Shown here: positions 17,681 through 26,834 of the stretch, one piece after another
Layout of the letters: each line of letters opens with the position of its first letter
Numbering within the stretch: the first letter of the stretch is position 1
Source: Mycobacterium sp. SMC-8
GTDB lineage: Bacteria > Actinomycetota > Actinomycetes > Mycobacteriales > Mycobacteriaceae
DNA: 64,000 bases
Assembly (NCBI RefSeq): GCF_025263565.1
Contig: NZ_CP079865.1
Span: 3,782,001-3,846,000, forward strand
Direction of reading: 5' to 3'
Notes under the pieces: generated by a model
What the model was told of the DNA's origin: nothing
The model's database searches: none
Seen by the model: the letters and a program-made list of their open reading frames with translations, nothing else
Position numbers and translations under genes: made by a program

Positions 17681-18801
17681 TGGACGAGACCACGCGCCGG
17701 GCGTGGGCCTATCTGTCGAGGGTGGCCGAACCGCCCAATCAGGCGCTGGCCGAGCTGGTGTCCGAGGAGGGGGCGGTCGCGGCCGCCGAGCGCGTCCGCC
17801 GCCGCGTCGTCGGGGGCGACCTGCTGGGGGCCACCGAAGCCAGACACGCCGTCGATTGCGCGGCAACAGATCTGGAGACTCTGGACCGGATGGGCGGGCG
17901 GCTGCTGACCGCCGGGGACCAGGAGTGGCCGACCCTGGCATTCCGTTCGTTCGCCGGCGTCGACCATGCCGAGCGACCGCAGGGTCTGGCGCCGCTCGCG
18001 CTGTGGGTGCTGGGCCCTGCACATTTGGCGGACCTCACTGAACGGAGCGTCGCGATCGTCGGGACACGCGCGGCGACGGCCTACGGCGAGTACGTCGCCG
18101 CGGACTTCGCCGCAGGATTGGTCGAGCGTGACGTCGCGGTGGTATCCGGCGGTGCCTACGGCATCGACGGCGCGGCGCACCGCGCGGCGCTCGGGTCGGA
18201 CGGCCAGACCGTGGCGGTGCTGGCGTGCGGTGTGGATGTGCCGTATCCGGCCGGGCATTCGGCGCTGTTGCATCGCATCGCGCGTAACGGCCTCGTGGTC
18301 AGCGAGTATCCGCCGGGTGTGCGCCCTGCGCGGCACCGGTTCCTGACGCGTAACCGGCTGGTGGCCGCGCTGACGGGCGCGACGGTGGTGGTCGAGGCGG
18401 GGCTGCGCAGCGGGGCGGCCAACACCGCGGCCTGGGCCAGGTCGCTGGGCCGGCGGGTGTGTGTGGTTCCGGGCCCGGTGACCTCGACCGCGTCGGCGGG
18501 CTGTCACGAGTTGCTGCGGCGGGAACACACCGTGCTGGTGACGCGCGCGCCGGAGATCGTCGAGGTGATGGGACACATCGGCGAGTTTGCCCCCGATCTG
18601 GAGCATCCGGTCACGCCGTTGGACCACTTGAGCGAGGTGCAGCGCCAGGTTTACGAGGCGTTGCCGCGGCGCGGCGTGCGCACCGTCGACGAGATCGCCG
18701 TCAGTGCCGGGGTGGCGCCCGAACAGGTGCTGGGCCCGCTGGCGCTGATGGAGATCGACGGCCTCGTCGAGTGTGAGGGGGGTCAGTGGCGCTTGACCTG
18801 A
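17680..18801 (+). CDS. dprA: DNA-processing protein DprA
   Basis: A 373-residue protein that loads RecA on single-stranded DNA. The Rossmann-like core is visible in VAIVGTRAATAYGEYVAADFAAGLVERDVAVVSGGAYGIDGAAHRAAL, followed by CGVDVPYPAGHSALLHRIARNGLVVSEYPPG and FLTRNRLVAALTGATVVVEAGLRSGAANTAAWA. A C-terminal winged-helix (about 310-373) is also present. The ATG at 17680 overlaps the comM stop by one base. It ends the yraN-comM-dprA operon. Confidence 0.95.
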   Translation: MDETTRRAWAYLSRVAEPPNQALAELVSEEGAVAAAERVRRRVVGGDLLGATEARHAVDCAATDLETLDRMGGRLLTAGDQEWPTLAFRSFAGVDHAERPQGLAPLALWVLGPAHLADLTERSVAIVGTRAATAYGEYVAADFAAGLVERDVAVVSGGAYGIDGAAHRAALGSDGQTVAVLACGVDVPYPAGHSALLHRIARNGLVVSEYPPGVRPARHRFLTRNRLVAALTGATVVVEAGLRSGAANTAAWARSLGRRVCVVPGPVTSTASAGCHELLRREHTVLVTRAPEIVEVMGHIGEFAPDLEHPVTPLDHLSEVQRQVYEALPRRGVRTVDEIAVSAGVAPEQVLGPLALMEIDGLVECEGGQWRLT

Positions 18802-18911
18802 GCCGGTCCCGGGGAAATGAAATCACCGGCCGCCGGCGTGGAGCCAGGGGTGAGCGCATCGGCCGCCGATGTCCAGGTGATGCCCGCGACGCGCGCTATA
18901 AGGGAGAGATC

Positions 18912-19309
18912 ATGTCCGATGTTGTGCCGCAACGGATCCCGTTTCAGGGTGTGCGAATCGGGTACGACAGCGGCAAGACGTTCGACGACCTGGTGCGGGC
19001 GCTGAACACCGACGTCGGCGAGGAACCCGTGAGAATCGAGGACATCGCCGCGGCATCGACCGACTGGGCCGACTACCGTGCACGCGTCGCACCGCACGCC
19101 GGGCCGCACGGGTTCATGCTGTTCGCGACGCTGGACCACGGCGGCTGGATCACCACGAACTGCTCATCACCGACGAGCCCGCGGGCCGCAGCAGCCTCAT
19201 CTACGTGCAACCGTCGTCGCTGATGGTGGTCACACCGAATCCGGAGCTGTCGGCCGCGGCCCGCGAACTCGACGCGAAACTGGCGGCGCTGGCATCGGCG
19301 GTCACGTAG
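18912..19309 (+). pseudogene. DUF302-like protein, broken by one-base frameshift
   Basis: ATG at 18912 after AGGGAGAG begins MSDVVPQRIPFQGVRIGYDSGKTFDDLVRALNTDV, resembling DUF302 domains. The frame is lost at 19143-19144, where a GG should probably be GGG. With one extra G the protein continues DHGGLDHHELLITDEPAGRSSLIYVQPSSLMVVTPNPELSAAARELDAKLAALASAVT to a stop at 19309, about 132 residues. As written, the first frame ends at 19223 in low-complexity sequence. It may be a working gene with a sequencing error. Confidence 0.7.
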
Positions 19310-19396
19310 CGGGTAAGTGCCCGGCCGGGGAGGCCGCTGCGCGGCGGCTTCCGCTCGTATAGTCGTCAAGGACAGCTGAGTAGCAAAGGAAGTGAA

Positions 19397-20242
19397 GTGG
19401 CAGGACGTCCCGTGCACACCTTCGAGGTGGTACGCACCGAGCAACTGGGCCCTCATATCGTGCGAGTTGTACTCGGCGGCAACGGCTTCGATACGTTCAC
19501 GCCGAGCCAGTACACGGACTCCTACGTCAAATTGGTGTTCGTCGCCGACGACGTCGACGCCTCGCAACTCGCGCAGCCTCTGACGCAGGACAGTTTCAAC
19601 GCGCTGCCGCCCGAACGGCGGCCCACCGTGCGGACCTACACCGTTCGCCGCGCCGACACCGAACGGCGGGAGCTCACCATCGACTTCGTCGTGCACGGCG
19701 AACACGGCGTCGCCGGTCCGTGGGCGGCATCAGCCGCGCCGGGGCAGCGCTTGTTCGTGATGGGACCCAGCGGCGCCTACGCCCCTGATCCTGCCGCCGA
19801 CTGGCATTTGTTCGCCGGCGACGAGTCGGCGATACCGGCGATCAGCGTCGCGCTGGAAGCCTTGCCCGACGATGCGATCGGCAAGGTGTTCATCGAGGTC
19901 GCCGGTCCGGAAGACGAGATCGAATTGAACGCGCCCCCCGGCGTCGACGTGTCGTGGATCTATCGCGGCGGCCGCGCGGATCTGGTCTTCGACGACGTGG
20001 CGGGCGACCACGCCCCGTTGATCGCAGCAGTCAAGGAGACGCCGTGGTTGCCGGGGCAGGTGCAGGTCTTCATCCACGGTGAGGCTCAGGCGGTGATGCA
20101 CAACCTGCGGCCCTATATCCGCAAGGAACGCGGGGTCGAGCCCAAGTGGGCGTCCTCGATCTCGGGGTACTGGCGGCGCGGCCGCACCGAGGAGACGTTC
20201 CGGCAGTGGAAGCGCGAGCTCGCCGAGGCCGAGTCGACGTAG
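19397..20242 (+). CDS. viuB: siderophore-interacting FAD protein (ViuB-like)
   Basis: A 281-residue flavin reductase of the ViuB/SIP family, which releases iron from ferric siderophores in the cytoplasm. The FAD-binding barrel has RPTVRTYTVRRADTERRELTIDFVVHGEHGVAGPWAASAAPG and the NAD-binding half begins LFAGDESAIPAISVALEALP. The GTG at 19397 follows AAAGGAAG. It keeps the mycobacterial order between dprA and xerC. Confidence 0.9.
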   Translation: MAGRPVHTFEVVRTEQLGPHIVRVVLGGNGFDTFTPSQYTDSYVKLVFVADDVDASQLAQPLTQDSFNALPPERRPTVRTYTVRRADTERRELTIDFVVHGEHGVAGPWAASAAPGQRLFVMGPSGAYAPDPAADWHLFAGDESAIPAISVALEALPDDAIGKVFIEVAGPEDEIELNAPPGVDVSWIYRGGRADLVFDDVAGDHAPLIAAVKETPWLPGQVQVFIHGEAQAVMHNLRPYIRKERGVEPKWASSISGYWRRGRTEETFRQWKRELAEAEST

Positions 20243-20312
20243 GGCGCGCCGAACCAACGCTGGCACAGCCCGATGACCGTCGGGCTGGCACGTCGATGGC
20301 ACGCTTAGCCCC

Positions 20313-21473
20313 ATGACCTTCGGCAACTACCAGCTCGAGATCTATCTGCAGGGCCTGTCCGGCATTCTGCCCAATTTCCCGATGGACTACGCCGGATGGG
20401 AGGCCAAAGCCGAGTCGGCGATGCCGCCATCTGTCTGGTCCTACGTCGTCGGCGGGGCCGGGGACGAACAGACCCAGCGCGCCAACCGCACCGCGTTCGA
20501 CCGCTGGGGACTGATCCCGCGGATGCTCGTCGGTGCCACCGAACGTGACCTCACCGTCGACCTGTTCGGGATGCGGCTGCCGTCGCCGCTGTTCATGGCG
20601 CCGATCGGCGTCATCGGCATCTGCTCGCAGACGGGCCACGGCGATCTGGCGACCGCCCGTGCCGCGGCGCGCACGGGGGTCCCGATGACCGTCTCCACGC
20701 TCACCGAGGACCCGCTGGAGGATGTCGCCGCAGAGTTCGGCGACACGCCGGGCTTCTTCCAGCTGTACACCCCGACCGACCGGGACCTGGCCGCCAGCCT
20801 GGTGCACCGCGCCGAAGCCGCCGGCTACAAGGCGATCATCGTCACCCTCGACACCTGGATCCCGGGCTGGCGACCGCGCGACCTTGCGATGTCGAACTTC
20901 CCGCAGCTGCGCGGGCGCTGCCTGGCCAACTACACCAGCGACCCCGTCTTCCGGGCCTCCCTGGCCCAGCCGCCGGAGGAGAACATGCAGGCCGCCGTCC
21001 TCAAATGGGTTGGGCTGTTCGGCAATCCGCTCACGTGGGACGACCTGCCCTGGCTGCGCTCACTCACCGACCTGCCGCTGGTGCTCAAGGGCTTGTGTCA
21101 TCCCGACGACGTGCGCCGCGCCAAGGACGCCGGCGTCGACGGGATCTACTGCTCGACCCACGGCGGACGTCAGGCCAACGGGGGACTGCCGGCACTGGAC
21201 TGCCTGCCCGGGGTGGTGGCGGCCGCCGACGGCCTGCCGGTCCTGTTCGACTCGGGGATCCGCAGCGGTGCCGACATCGTCAAGGCACTCGCCCTCGGCG
21301 CCACCGCCGTCGGGGTCGGCAGGCCCTATGCCTACGGTCTGGCAGGTGGCGGTGAGGACGGGCTCGTGCATGTGCTGCGGTCGCTGCTGGCCGAGACCGA
21401 TCTGATCATGGCCGTCGACGGCTATCGCAGCCTGGCGGATCTCACTCCGGACACGGTGCGGCGCGTCCTCTGA
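20313..21473 (+). CDS. FMN-dependent alpha-hydroxy acid oxidase (lactate 2-monooxygenase-like)
   Basis: A 386-residue TIM-barrel flavoenzyme. It matches the start of M. smegmatis lactate 2-monooxygenase, as I remember it, closely ([48 protein letters not shown]). The catalytic His-Arg loop is [17 protein letters not shown], and the FMN phosphate site [31 protein letters not shown] is intact. Gly in APIGVIGIC is the residue that favours monooxygenase over oxidase chemistry in this family. The product could be acetate plus CO2 from lactate, but other 2-hydroxy acids are possible. It is not part of the conserved mycobacterial gene order. Confidence 0.85.
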   Translation: MTFGNYQLEIYLQGLSGILPNFPMDYAGWEAKAESAMPPSVWSYVVGGAGDEQTQRANRTAFDRWGLIPRMLVGATERDLTVDLFGMRLPSPLFMAPIGVIGICSQTGHGDLATARAAARTGVPMTVSTLTEDPLEDVAAEFGDTPGFFQLYTPTDRDLAASLVHRAEAAGYKAIIVTLDTWIPGWRPRDLAMSNFPQLRGRCLANYTSDPVFRASLAQPPEENMQAAVLKWVGLFGNPLTWDDLPWLRSLTDLPLVLKGLCHPDDVRRAKDAGVDGIYCSTHGGRQANGGLPALDCLPGVVAAADGLPVLFDSGIRSGADIVKALALGATAVGVGRPYAYGLAGGGEDGLVHVLRSLLAETDLIMAVDGYRSLADLTPDTVRRVL

Positions 21474-21505
21474 AACCCCGGACGGGGTTCTGCCACGGTA
21501 GGGGC

Positions 21506-22444
21506 GTGCAGACCGGCGGTCAGGAGCGCAGCGACCCGGCCATCGAGGCCTACCTCGACGAGTTCGACGAATACCTCGCGCTGGAACGCGGGCGCTCCGA
21601 CCACACCCGCCGCGCCTACCTCGGCGATCTGCGCTCGCTGTTCGACTTCGTGGACGAACGCCGCCCCGGGGCGGGACCAGGGGCGATCACCCTGCCGGTC
21701 CTGCGATCCTGGTTGGCGGCGCAGGCGAGCGCGGGCGCGGCCCGCTCGACGCTGGCCCGCCGCACCTCTGCGGTCAAGACGTTCACGGCCTGGGCGGTGC
21801 GGCGCGGACTGCTGACCGAGGATCCGGCGGTCCGGCTGCAGGTGCCCAAGGCGCACCGCACGCTGCCCGCGGTGCTGCGCCAGGATCAGGCCCGCGACGC
21901 GATGGAGGCCGCGACCTCCGGTGCGGAGCAGGGGGATCCGCTCGCGTTGCGCGATCGCCTCATCGTCGAGCTGCTCTACGCCACCGGGATCCGCGTCAGC
22001 GAACTCTGCGGGCTGGACATCGACGACGTCGACACGTCGCGGCGGCTGGTGCGGGTACTGGGCAAGGGCAACAAGCAGCGCACCGTGCCGTACGGGGAAC
22101 CGGCACACGCCGCGCTGACCTCCTGGCTGACCGACGGTCGTCCCGAACTGGTCACCGCCAGCTCCGGGCCCGCACTGCTGCTCGGTGCCCGAGGTGGACG
22201 CCTCGACCCCCGCCAGGCCCGGACCGTGGTGCACCAGACGATGGCCGCGGTGGACGGCGCACCCGACATCGGGCCGCACGGGTTGCGGCACAGCGCCGCG
22301 ACCCATCTGCTCGAGGGCGGTGCCGACCTGCGCGTCGTGCAGGAGATGCTGGGCCACTCGACGCTGGCCACCACCCAGCTCTACACCCACGTCACCGTCG
22401 CGCGGCTGCGTGCCGTGCACGATCAGGCCCATCCGCGCGCATAG
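21506..22444 (+). CDS. xerC: tyrosine recombinase XerC
   Basis: A 312-residue site-specific recombinase that with XerD resolves chromosome dimers at dif. The N-terminal SAM-like domain ([25 protein letters not shown]) is followed by catalytic residues in [11 protein letters not shown] (R), GKGNKQR (K), [12 protein letters not shown] (H-x-x-R), [15 protein letters not shown] (H and the nucleophile Y293). GTG start at 21506. Its conserved position before the M23 peptidase and rpsB supports the symbol. Confidence 0.93.
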   Translation: MQTGGQERSDPAIEAYLDEFDEYLALERGRSDHTRRAYLGDLRSLFDFVDERRPGAGPGAITLPVLRSWLAAQASAGAARSTLARRTSAVKTFTAWAVRRGLLTEDPAVRLQVPKAHRTLPAVLRQDQARDAMEAATSGAEQGDPLALRDRLIVELLYATGIRVSELCGLDIDDVDTSRRLVRVLGKGNKQRTVPYGEPAHAALTSWLTDGRPELVTASSGPALLLGARGGRLDPRQARTVVHQTMAAVDGAPDIGPHGLRHSAATHLLEGGADLRVVQEMLGHSTLATTQLYTHVTVARLRAVHDQAHPRA

Positions 22445-22489
22445 GTGAGCCCGATCCGTCTGCGCCGCAGCATTGTTCGCCTGAAATGC

Positions 22490-22990
22490 TCAGCGCACCG
22501 GTTTCAGCCGTATCGGTGTGGTGGCCACCAGCCCCAGCGGATCGACATAGTCGGCGCGCGCCGCCGGCCCCCACATCGCGCCCCAGTGCAGGCAGGTGGC
22601 TGCGGCACACCCCGGATGCCCTGCGACGAGCACACCGAGCGCGGAGCCCTGTGCCACCGTCTGGCCCTGCCTCACGGCGGGATCGACGGGTTCGTAGCTG
22701 GTGCGCAGCCCGCCCGGGTGGGCGATCGACACCAGCGGCCGGCCCGCGAGCTCACCGGCGAAGACGACCGTGCCCGCCGCCGCCGCATACACCGGCTGCC
22801 CGGCGGAAGCGGCCAGATCAACCCCGCGGTGCCCGCGCTGCCAGTTCGGCGACGGAGCGTCGAACGTTCGGACCACCGCCGGACGCGGCTGCAGCGGCCA
22901 CCCGAGCCGGCCCTCGTCGGCCGCGGCCGACGGCGCACAGAGCAGCCCGACGACCACGGCCACCCCGCCGGCCACCCCGTTGATTCGCAT
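22490..22990 (-). CDS. secreted M23 family peptidoglycan peptidase
   Basis: A 166-residue LytM-type endopeptidase-like protein. The signal peptide MRINGVAGGVAVVVGLLCAPSAAA is followed by a compact M23 domain. HRGVDLAA gives an H-x-x-x-D zinc motif and CLHWGAMWG the H-x-H-like second motif with only one clear His (LHWG), as in some mycobacterial members. This is the Rv2891-type gene between xerC and rpsB. It is convergent with xerC. Confidence 0.85.
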   Translation of the reverse strand: MRINGVAGGVAVVVGLLCAPSAAADEGRLGWPLQPRPAVVRTFDAPSPNWQRGHRGVDLAASAGQPVYAAAAGTVVFAGELAGRPLVSIAHPGGLRTSYEPVDPAVRQGQTVAQGSALGVLVAGHPGCAAATCLHWGAMWGPAARADYVDPLGLVATTPIRLKPVR

Positions 22991-23298
22991 CTTCTCCAGT
23001 TCAGCGGACTGGCGCGAGAAAGATGAAGTCGGAAAATTCGAACCTGTGGATCACCGGCCGAAGCGCCGCTGGGTGGTAAAAGCACCTGCTCCGAGCGTGT
23101 AAACTCCTACCCGCAGCTCGTTTGCGCGGGCTGACTTCGCGCGTCTGTGGCACGAACCCACCGGTTCGTTACCTCGTATGCCGGGCGGTCCCGCCCCCGG
23201 GGTTCTCCTCGAAAGCGGGTCCGGCATCGAAGCAGTCGCCAGGGTTCGGCTCACCCGATGCCGGACGACAACCGACAACCAAAGAGGTATGGCCGATT
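22991..23298 (+). other. rpsB promoter and long leader
   Basis: This 308-base region has no convincing reading frame. TAAACT at about 23099-23104 is a good -10 candidate, giving an mRNA leader of nearly 200 bases before rpsB. The leader is rich in short GC inverted repeats, for example CCGGGCGG with CCGCCCCCGG around 23180-23200. A regulatory leader sensing free S2 is possible, but no known family was recognised. Confidence 0.4.
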
Positions 23299-24135
23299 AT
23301 GGCTGTTGTAACCATGAAGCAGCTGCTCGACAGCGGCGCACACTTCGGGCACCAGACCCGTCGCTGGAACCCCAAGATGAAGCGGTTCATCTTCACCGAC
23401 CGCAACGGCATCTACATCATCGACCTGCAGCAGACGCTGACCTACATCGACAAGGCGTACGAGTTCGTCAAGGAGACGGTCGCGCACGGCGGTTCGATCA
23501 TGTTCGTCGGCACCAAGAAGCAGGCCCAGGAATCCATCGCCGAGGAGGCGACTCGCGTCGGCATGCCGTACGTGAACCAGCGCTGGCTGGGCGGCATGCT
23601 CACCAACTTCTCCACCGTGCACAAGCGTCTGCAGCGCCTCAAGGAACTCGAGGCCATGGAGCAGACCGGTGGGTTCGAGGGTCGCACCAAGAAGGAAATC
23701 CTGATGCTGACCCGCGAGAAGAACAAGCTCGAGCGCAGCCTCGGCGGTATTCGCGACATGCAGAAGGTGCCCAGCGCCGTGTGGGTCGTGGACACCAACA
23801 AGGAGCACATCGCCGTCGGTGAGGCCCGCAAGCTGGGCATCCCGGTCATCGCGATCCTCGACACCAACTGCGACCCGGATCTCGTCGACTACCCGATCCC
23901 GGGCAACGACGACGCCATCCGCTCGGCCGCGCTGCTGACCAGGGTGATCGCCTCCGCGGTCGCCGAGGGCCTGCAGGCTCGTGCCGGCGCCGGTTCGGAC
24001 AAGCAGGCCGCCGGCCAAGAAGGGGTGGCCGCCGAGCCGCTGGCCGAGTGGGAGCAGGAGCTCCTTGCCGGTGCCACCACCGCCGCACCCGAGGCGGCGG
24101 CCGGCGAGGCCGCCGCGCCCGAGCAGTCCTCCTAA
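23299..24135 (+). CDS. rpsB: 30S ribosomal protein S2
   Basis: A 278-residue small-subunit protein with the family start [46 protein letters not shown] and the core [38 protein letters not shown]. An Ala/Glu-rich tail follows (about residues 230-278). Start codons further upstream add non-homologous sequence; ATG at 23299 is preceded by AAAGAGGT. It is followed 29 bases later by tsf. Confidence 0.97.
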   Translation: MAVVTMKQLLDSGAHFGHQTRRWNPKMKRFIFTDRNGIYIIDLQQTLTYIDKAYEFVKETVAHGGSIMFVGTKKQAQESIAEEATRVGMPYVNQRWLGGMLTNFSTVHKRLQRLKELEAMEQTGGFEGRTKKEILMLTREKNKLERSLGGIRDMQKVPSAVWVVDTNKEHIAVGEARKLGIPVIAILDTNCDPDLVDYPIPGNDDAIRSAALLTRVIASAVAEGLQARAGAGSDKQAAGQEGVAAEPLAEWEQELLAGATTAAPEAAAGEAAAPEQSS

Positions 24136-24164
24136 TTCGCGACGCCTTTTAAGGAAAGACACCT

Positions 24165-24980
24165 ATGGCTAACTACACCGCCGCCGACGTCAAGCGCCTC
24201 CGGGAGCTGACCGGTGCCGGCATGCTGGATTCGAAGAACGCGCTGGTCGAGGCCGAGGGCGACTTCGACAAGGCCGTCGAGCTGTTGCGCATCAAGGGCG
24301 CCAAGGACGTCGGCAAGCGGGCCGAACGCGCCACCGCCGAGGGCCTGGTCGCCGCCAAGGACGGCGCGCTGATCGAGCTGAACTCCGAGACGGACTTCGT
24401 CGCGAAGAACAGCGAGTTCCAGGCGCTGGCCGACCAGGTCGTCGCCGCGGCCGCCGGGGCCAAGGCGGGCGACGTGGAGGCCCTCAAGGCCGTCAAGCTC
24501 GGAGACACCACCGTCGAACAGGCCATCGCGGACCTGTCGGCCAAGATCGGTGAGAAGCTGGAGCTTCGCCGTGCCACCTACTTCGACGGCACGGTCGAGA
24601 CGTATCTGCACAAGCGCGCCGCCGACCTGCCGCCCGCTGTGGGTGTGCTGGTCGAGTACACCGGTGACGACAAGTCGGCCGCGCACGCGGTCGCACTGCA
24701 GATCGCCGCGCTGAAGGCCAAGTACCTCACCCGTGAGGACGTGCCCGAGGACATCGTCGCCAACGAGCGGCGCATCGCCGAGGAGACCGCCCGCAACGAG
24801 GGCAAGCCCGAGCAGGCGCTGCCCAAGATCGTCGAAGGTCGCGTCACCGGGTTCTACAAGGACGTCGTGCTGCTCGACCAGCCGTCGGTGTCCGACAACA
24901 AGAAGTCGGTCAAGGCCCTGCTCGACGAAGCCGGCGTCACTGTGACGCGCTTCGTCCGTTTCGAGGTCGGTCAGGCCTGA
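24165..24980 (+). CDS. tsf: elongation factor Ts
   Basis: A 271-residue nucleotide exchange factor that regenerates EF-Tu-GTP. An N-terminal UBA-like domain ([39 protein letters not shown]) is followed by the TDFVAKN motif region ([17 protein letters not shown]) and the core. GGAAAG precedes the ATG. A strong terminator follows. Confidence 0.97.
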   Translation: MANYTAADVKRLRELTGAGMLDSKNALVEAEGDFDKAVELLRIKGAKDVGKRAERATAEGLVAAKDGALIELNSETDFVAKNSEFQALADQVVAAAAGAKAGDVEALKAVKLGDTTVEQAIADLSAKIGEKLELRRATYFDGTVETYLHKRAADLPPAVGVLVEYTGDDKSAAHAVALQIAALKAKYLTREDVPEDIVANERRIAEETARNEGKPEQALPKIVEGRVTGFYKDVVLLDQPSVSDNKKSVKALLDEAGVTVTRFVRFEVGQA

Positions 24981-25294
24981 CCCGCTGACATCCGCCAAGG
25001 CCCCCGAGACCACGTCTCGGGGGCCTTGTGCTTGGTGCCAGGAGTGCGACGCACGGAATGCCGCTCCGGCCCGGGTTGTTTGCTGTACCTGACGCAACCG
25101 GCGCAACATCGCCCACGTGCGCCAGTCGGGCTTCCCCAGTCTTTGCCGCCGATCAAGATCATTACACGCAGCAAAACCTACAGCTAACCCGGTTGCCAAT
25201 TGATGGCCGCGTCAAGGCTCAATTTTTGCCAGAATCTGGCGGTTCAGAGTTAACCTCACTGCATGTTCGCCGGGCAAAACCGCCATGGTCCGCG
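24981..25294. other. intergenic region after tsf
   Basis: This 314-base gap starts with the tsf terminator at 24997-25027. The remainder is the upstream region of the sugar-phosphate transferase. Its sequence is open in the frame of that gene back to 25028, but the translation is not protein-like. No promoter could be assigned with confidence. Confidence 0.5.
24997..25027 (+). terminator. rho-independent-type terminator after tsf
   Basis: A perfect 14 bp stem, AAGGCCCCCGAGAC pairing with GTCTCGGGGGCCTT, with a three-base loop (CAC), lies 16 bases after the tsf stop. It lacks a long U-run, as usual in mycobacteria. Confidence 0.85.
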
Positions 25295-26782
25295 GTGACC
25301 GACACCGTTGAGTCCCGCCGCACGGCAAACAGCGATGTCGGGGAAGATTATGCGGTCGACGAAGAAGTCGACTTCGGACAGTTACGTCTGCGCAAGGCCT
25401 GGGAGTCGGTTGTAGGTCCGCTGGTCGACCTGACGACCGGGTCGATTTCGGTGGCCGTCGGAATGACGTGGGCCACCCACGCGGACGTGCAAGGTCCTCC
25501 GATCTGGATGCTATGGTTCTTCGCACCGACGATCGTCGCGATGAGCGCGATCCGTGGCCTTTACCAGCGCTCCCTGCAGCGCACCTTTCTGGACGAGCTG
25601 CCCACGATCCAGGCGGTCACGGCGCTCGCCGCGATGCTGTTGCTGTCCGGTCTCGTTCTCAACACCACCATCGAGGGATCTCGCAGCGGAGCTGTGGCCC
25701 GGATCTGGATGTGCGCGGCCATCCTGGTGCCCCTCGGCAGGCTGCTGCGCTTCTCGATCAGGCGCCGGCTGTTCCGGCGCAACATCCTCACCGCGCCCAC
25801 CCTGATCGTGGGCAACGGGCGCATCGCCGCCAAGGTCGTCGACCGGCTCGACGTCACCCCGGAGTACGGCTTGAGGCCCGTCGGACTGGTCGACGACGAG
25901 GCGCCGTCGATGGGGATCGACAGGGACAAGCCGTCGAGCATCCCGTATCTAGGCAAGCTGGACCGCCTCGATGAGGCGATCACCCTCACCGGCGCCGAAT
26001 GCATGGTCGTCGCGTTCTCCCGCACCCGCGACGAGGCGCTGTCCGCGGCGGTCCGCATCGCGCACGACCGTGGGGTGGCGGTCTGGATCGTGCCGCGGAT
26101 CTTCGACACCATCGGCGTGCACGCCCGCATCGACCACATCGGTGGCCTGCCGCTGATCGCCGCGCCACGCACCGATCCGCGAAGCTGGCAGTTCGTGGCC
26201 AAGCACGTGTCCGATCGCGTGGTCGCCACACTGGGCCTCGTCGCGATCTCGCCGCTGTTCCTCACCCTGATGCTGCTGGTGCGGTTGAGCTCCCCGGGGC
26301 CGATCTTTTTCGGTCAGCCTCGGGTCGGCCGCGACGGCCGGGTGTTCAGATGCCTGAAGTTCCGTTCGATGCGCCCGCCCAGGGAATCCGATGCCGCGTT
26401 CACGCTGAACCCGGATTCGGCGCCCGGCGGTGTCGAGGGGGAGGATCGGCGCACCGCGATCGGCAAGATCATGCGGGCCACGTCGCTGGACGAACTGCCT
26501 CAGTTGATCAACGTCATCAAGGGCGAGATGAGCCTGGTCGGACCGCGGCCGGAACGACCCGAGTACGTCGACCTGTTCAACATCCAGATCGCGCGCTATG
26601 GCGATCGGCACCGGGTCAAGGCCGGTATCACCGGCTGGGCGCAGGTGCATGGCCTCCGCGGGCAGACCTCGATCGCCGACCGCGCCGAATGGGACAACTT
26701 CTACATCGAGAACTGGTCGCTGTGGCTGGACTGGAAGGTCCTGGCGATGACCGTGGGAGCGGTGCTGCGCCGCGCGGAGTGA
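25295..26782 (+). CDS. polyprenyl-phosphate sugar-1-phosphate transferase (WbaP/WcaJ-like)
   Basis: A 495-residue membrane enzyme that starts exopolysaccharide or glycolipid synthesis by placing a sugar phosphate on polyprenyl phosphate. Several N-terminal membrane segments (about residues 45-150) and a CoA-binding-like domain (TLIVGNGRIAAKVVDRL...GLVDDEAPS) precede the C-terminal catalytic domain. That domain shows DRVVATLGLVAISPLFLTLMLLVRLSSPGPIFFGQPRVGRDGRVFRCLKFRSMRPP and DELPQLINVIKGEMSLVGPRPERPEYV. The frame is open from 25028, but GTG 25295 is the first start with plausible coding content. It sits between tsf and amiC, where M. tuberculosis, from memory, has no such gene. Confidence 0.85.
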   Translation: MTDTVESRRTANSDVGEDYAVDEEVDFGQLRLRKAWESVVGPLVDLTTGSISVAVGMTWATHADVQGPPIWMLWFFAPTIVAMSAIRGLYQRSLQRTFLDELPTIQAVTALAAMLLLSGLVLNTTIEGSRSGAVARIWMCAAILVPLGRLLRFSIRRRLFRRNILTAPTLIVGNGRIAAKVVDRLDVTPEYGLRPVGLVDDEAPSMGIDRDKPSSIPYLGKLDRLDEAITLTGAECMVVAFSRTRDEALSAAVRIAHDRGVAVWIVPRIFDTIGVHARIDHIGGLPLIAAPRTDPRSWQFVAKHVSDRVVATLGLVAISPLFLTLMLLVRLSSPGPIFFGQPRVGRDGRVFRCLKFRSMRPPRESDAAFTLNPDSAPGGVEGEDRRTAIGKIMRATSLDELPQLINVIKGEMSLVGPRPERPEYVDLFNIQIARYGDRHRVKAGITGWAQVHGLRGQTSIADRAEWDNFYIENWSLWLDWKVLAMTVGAVLRRAE

Positions 26783-26834
26783 CGGCCGCGGCGAACATCC
26801 CGTCCCACTCGGTACGCTTTGGTACCGTTCGGCC

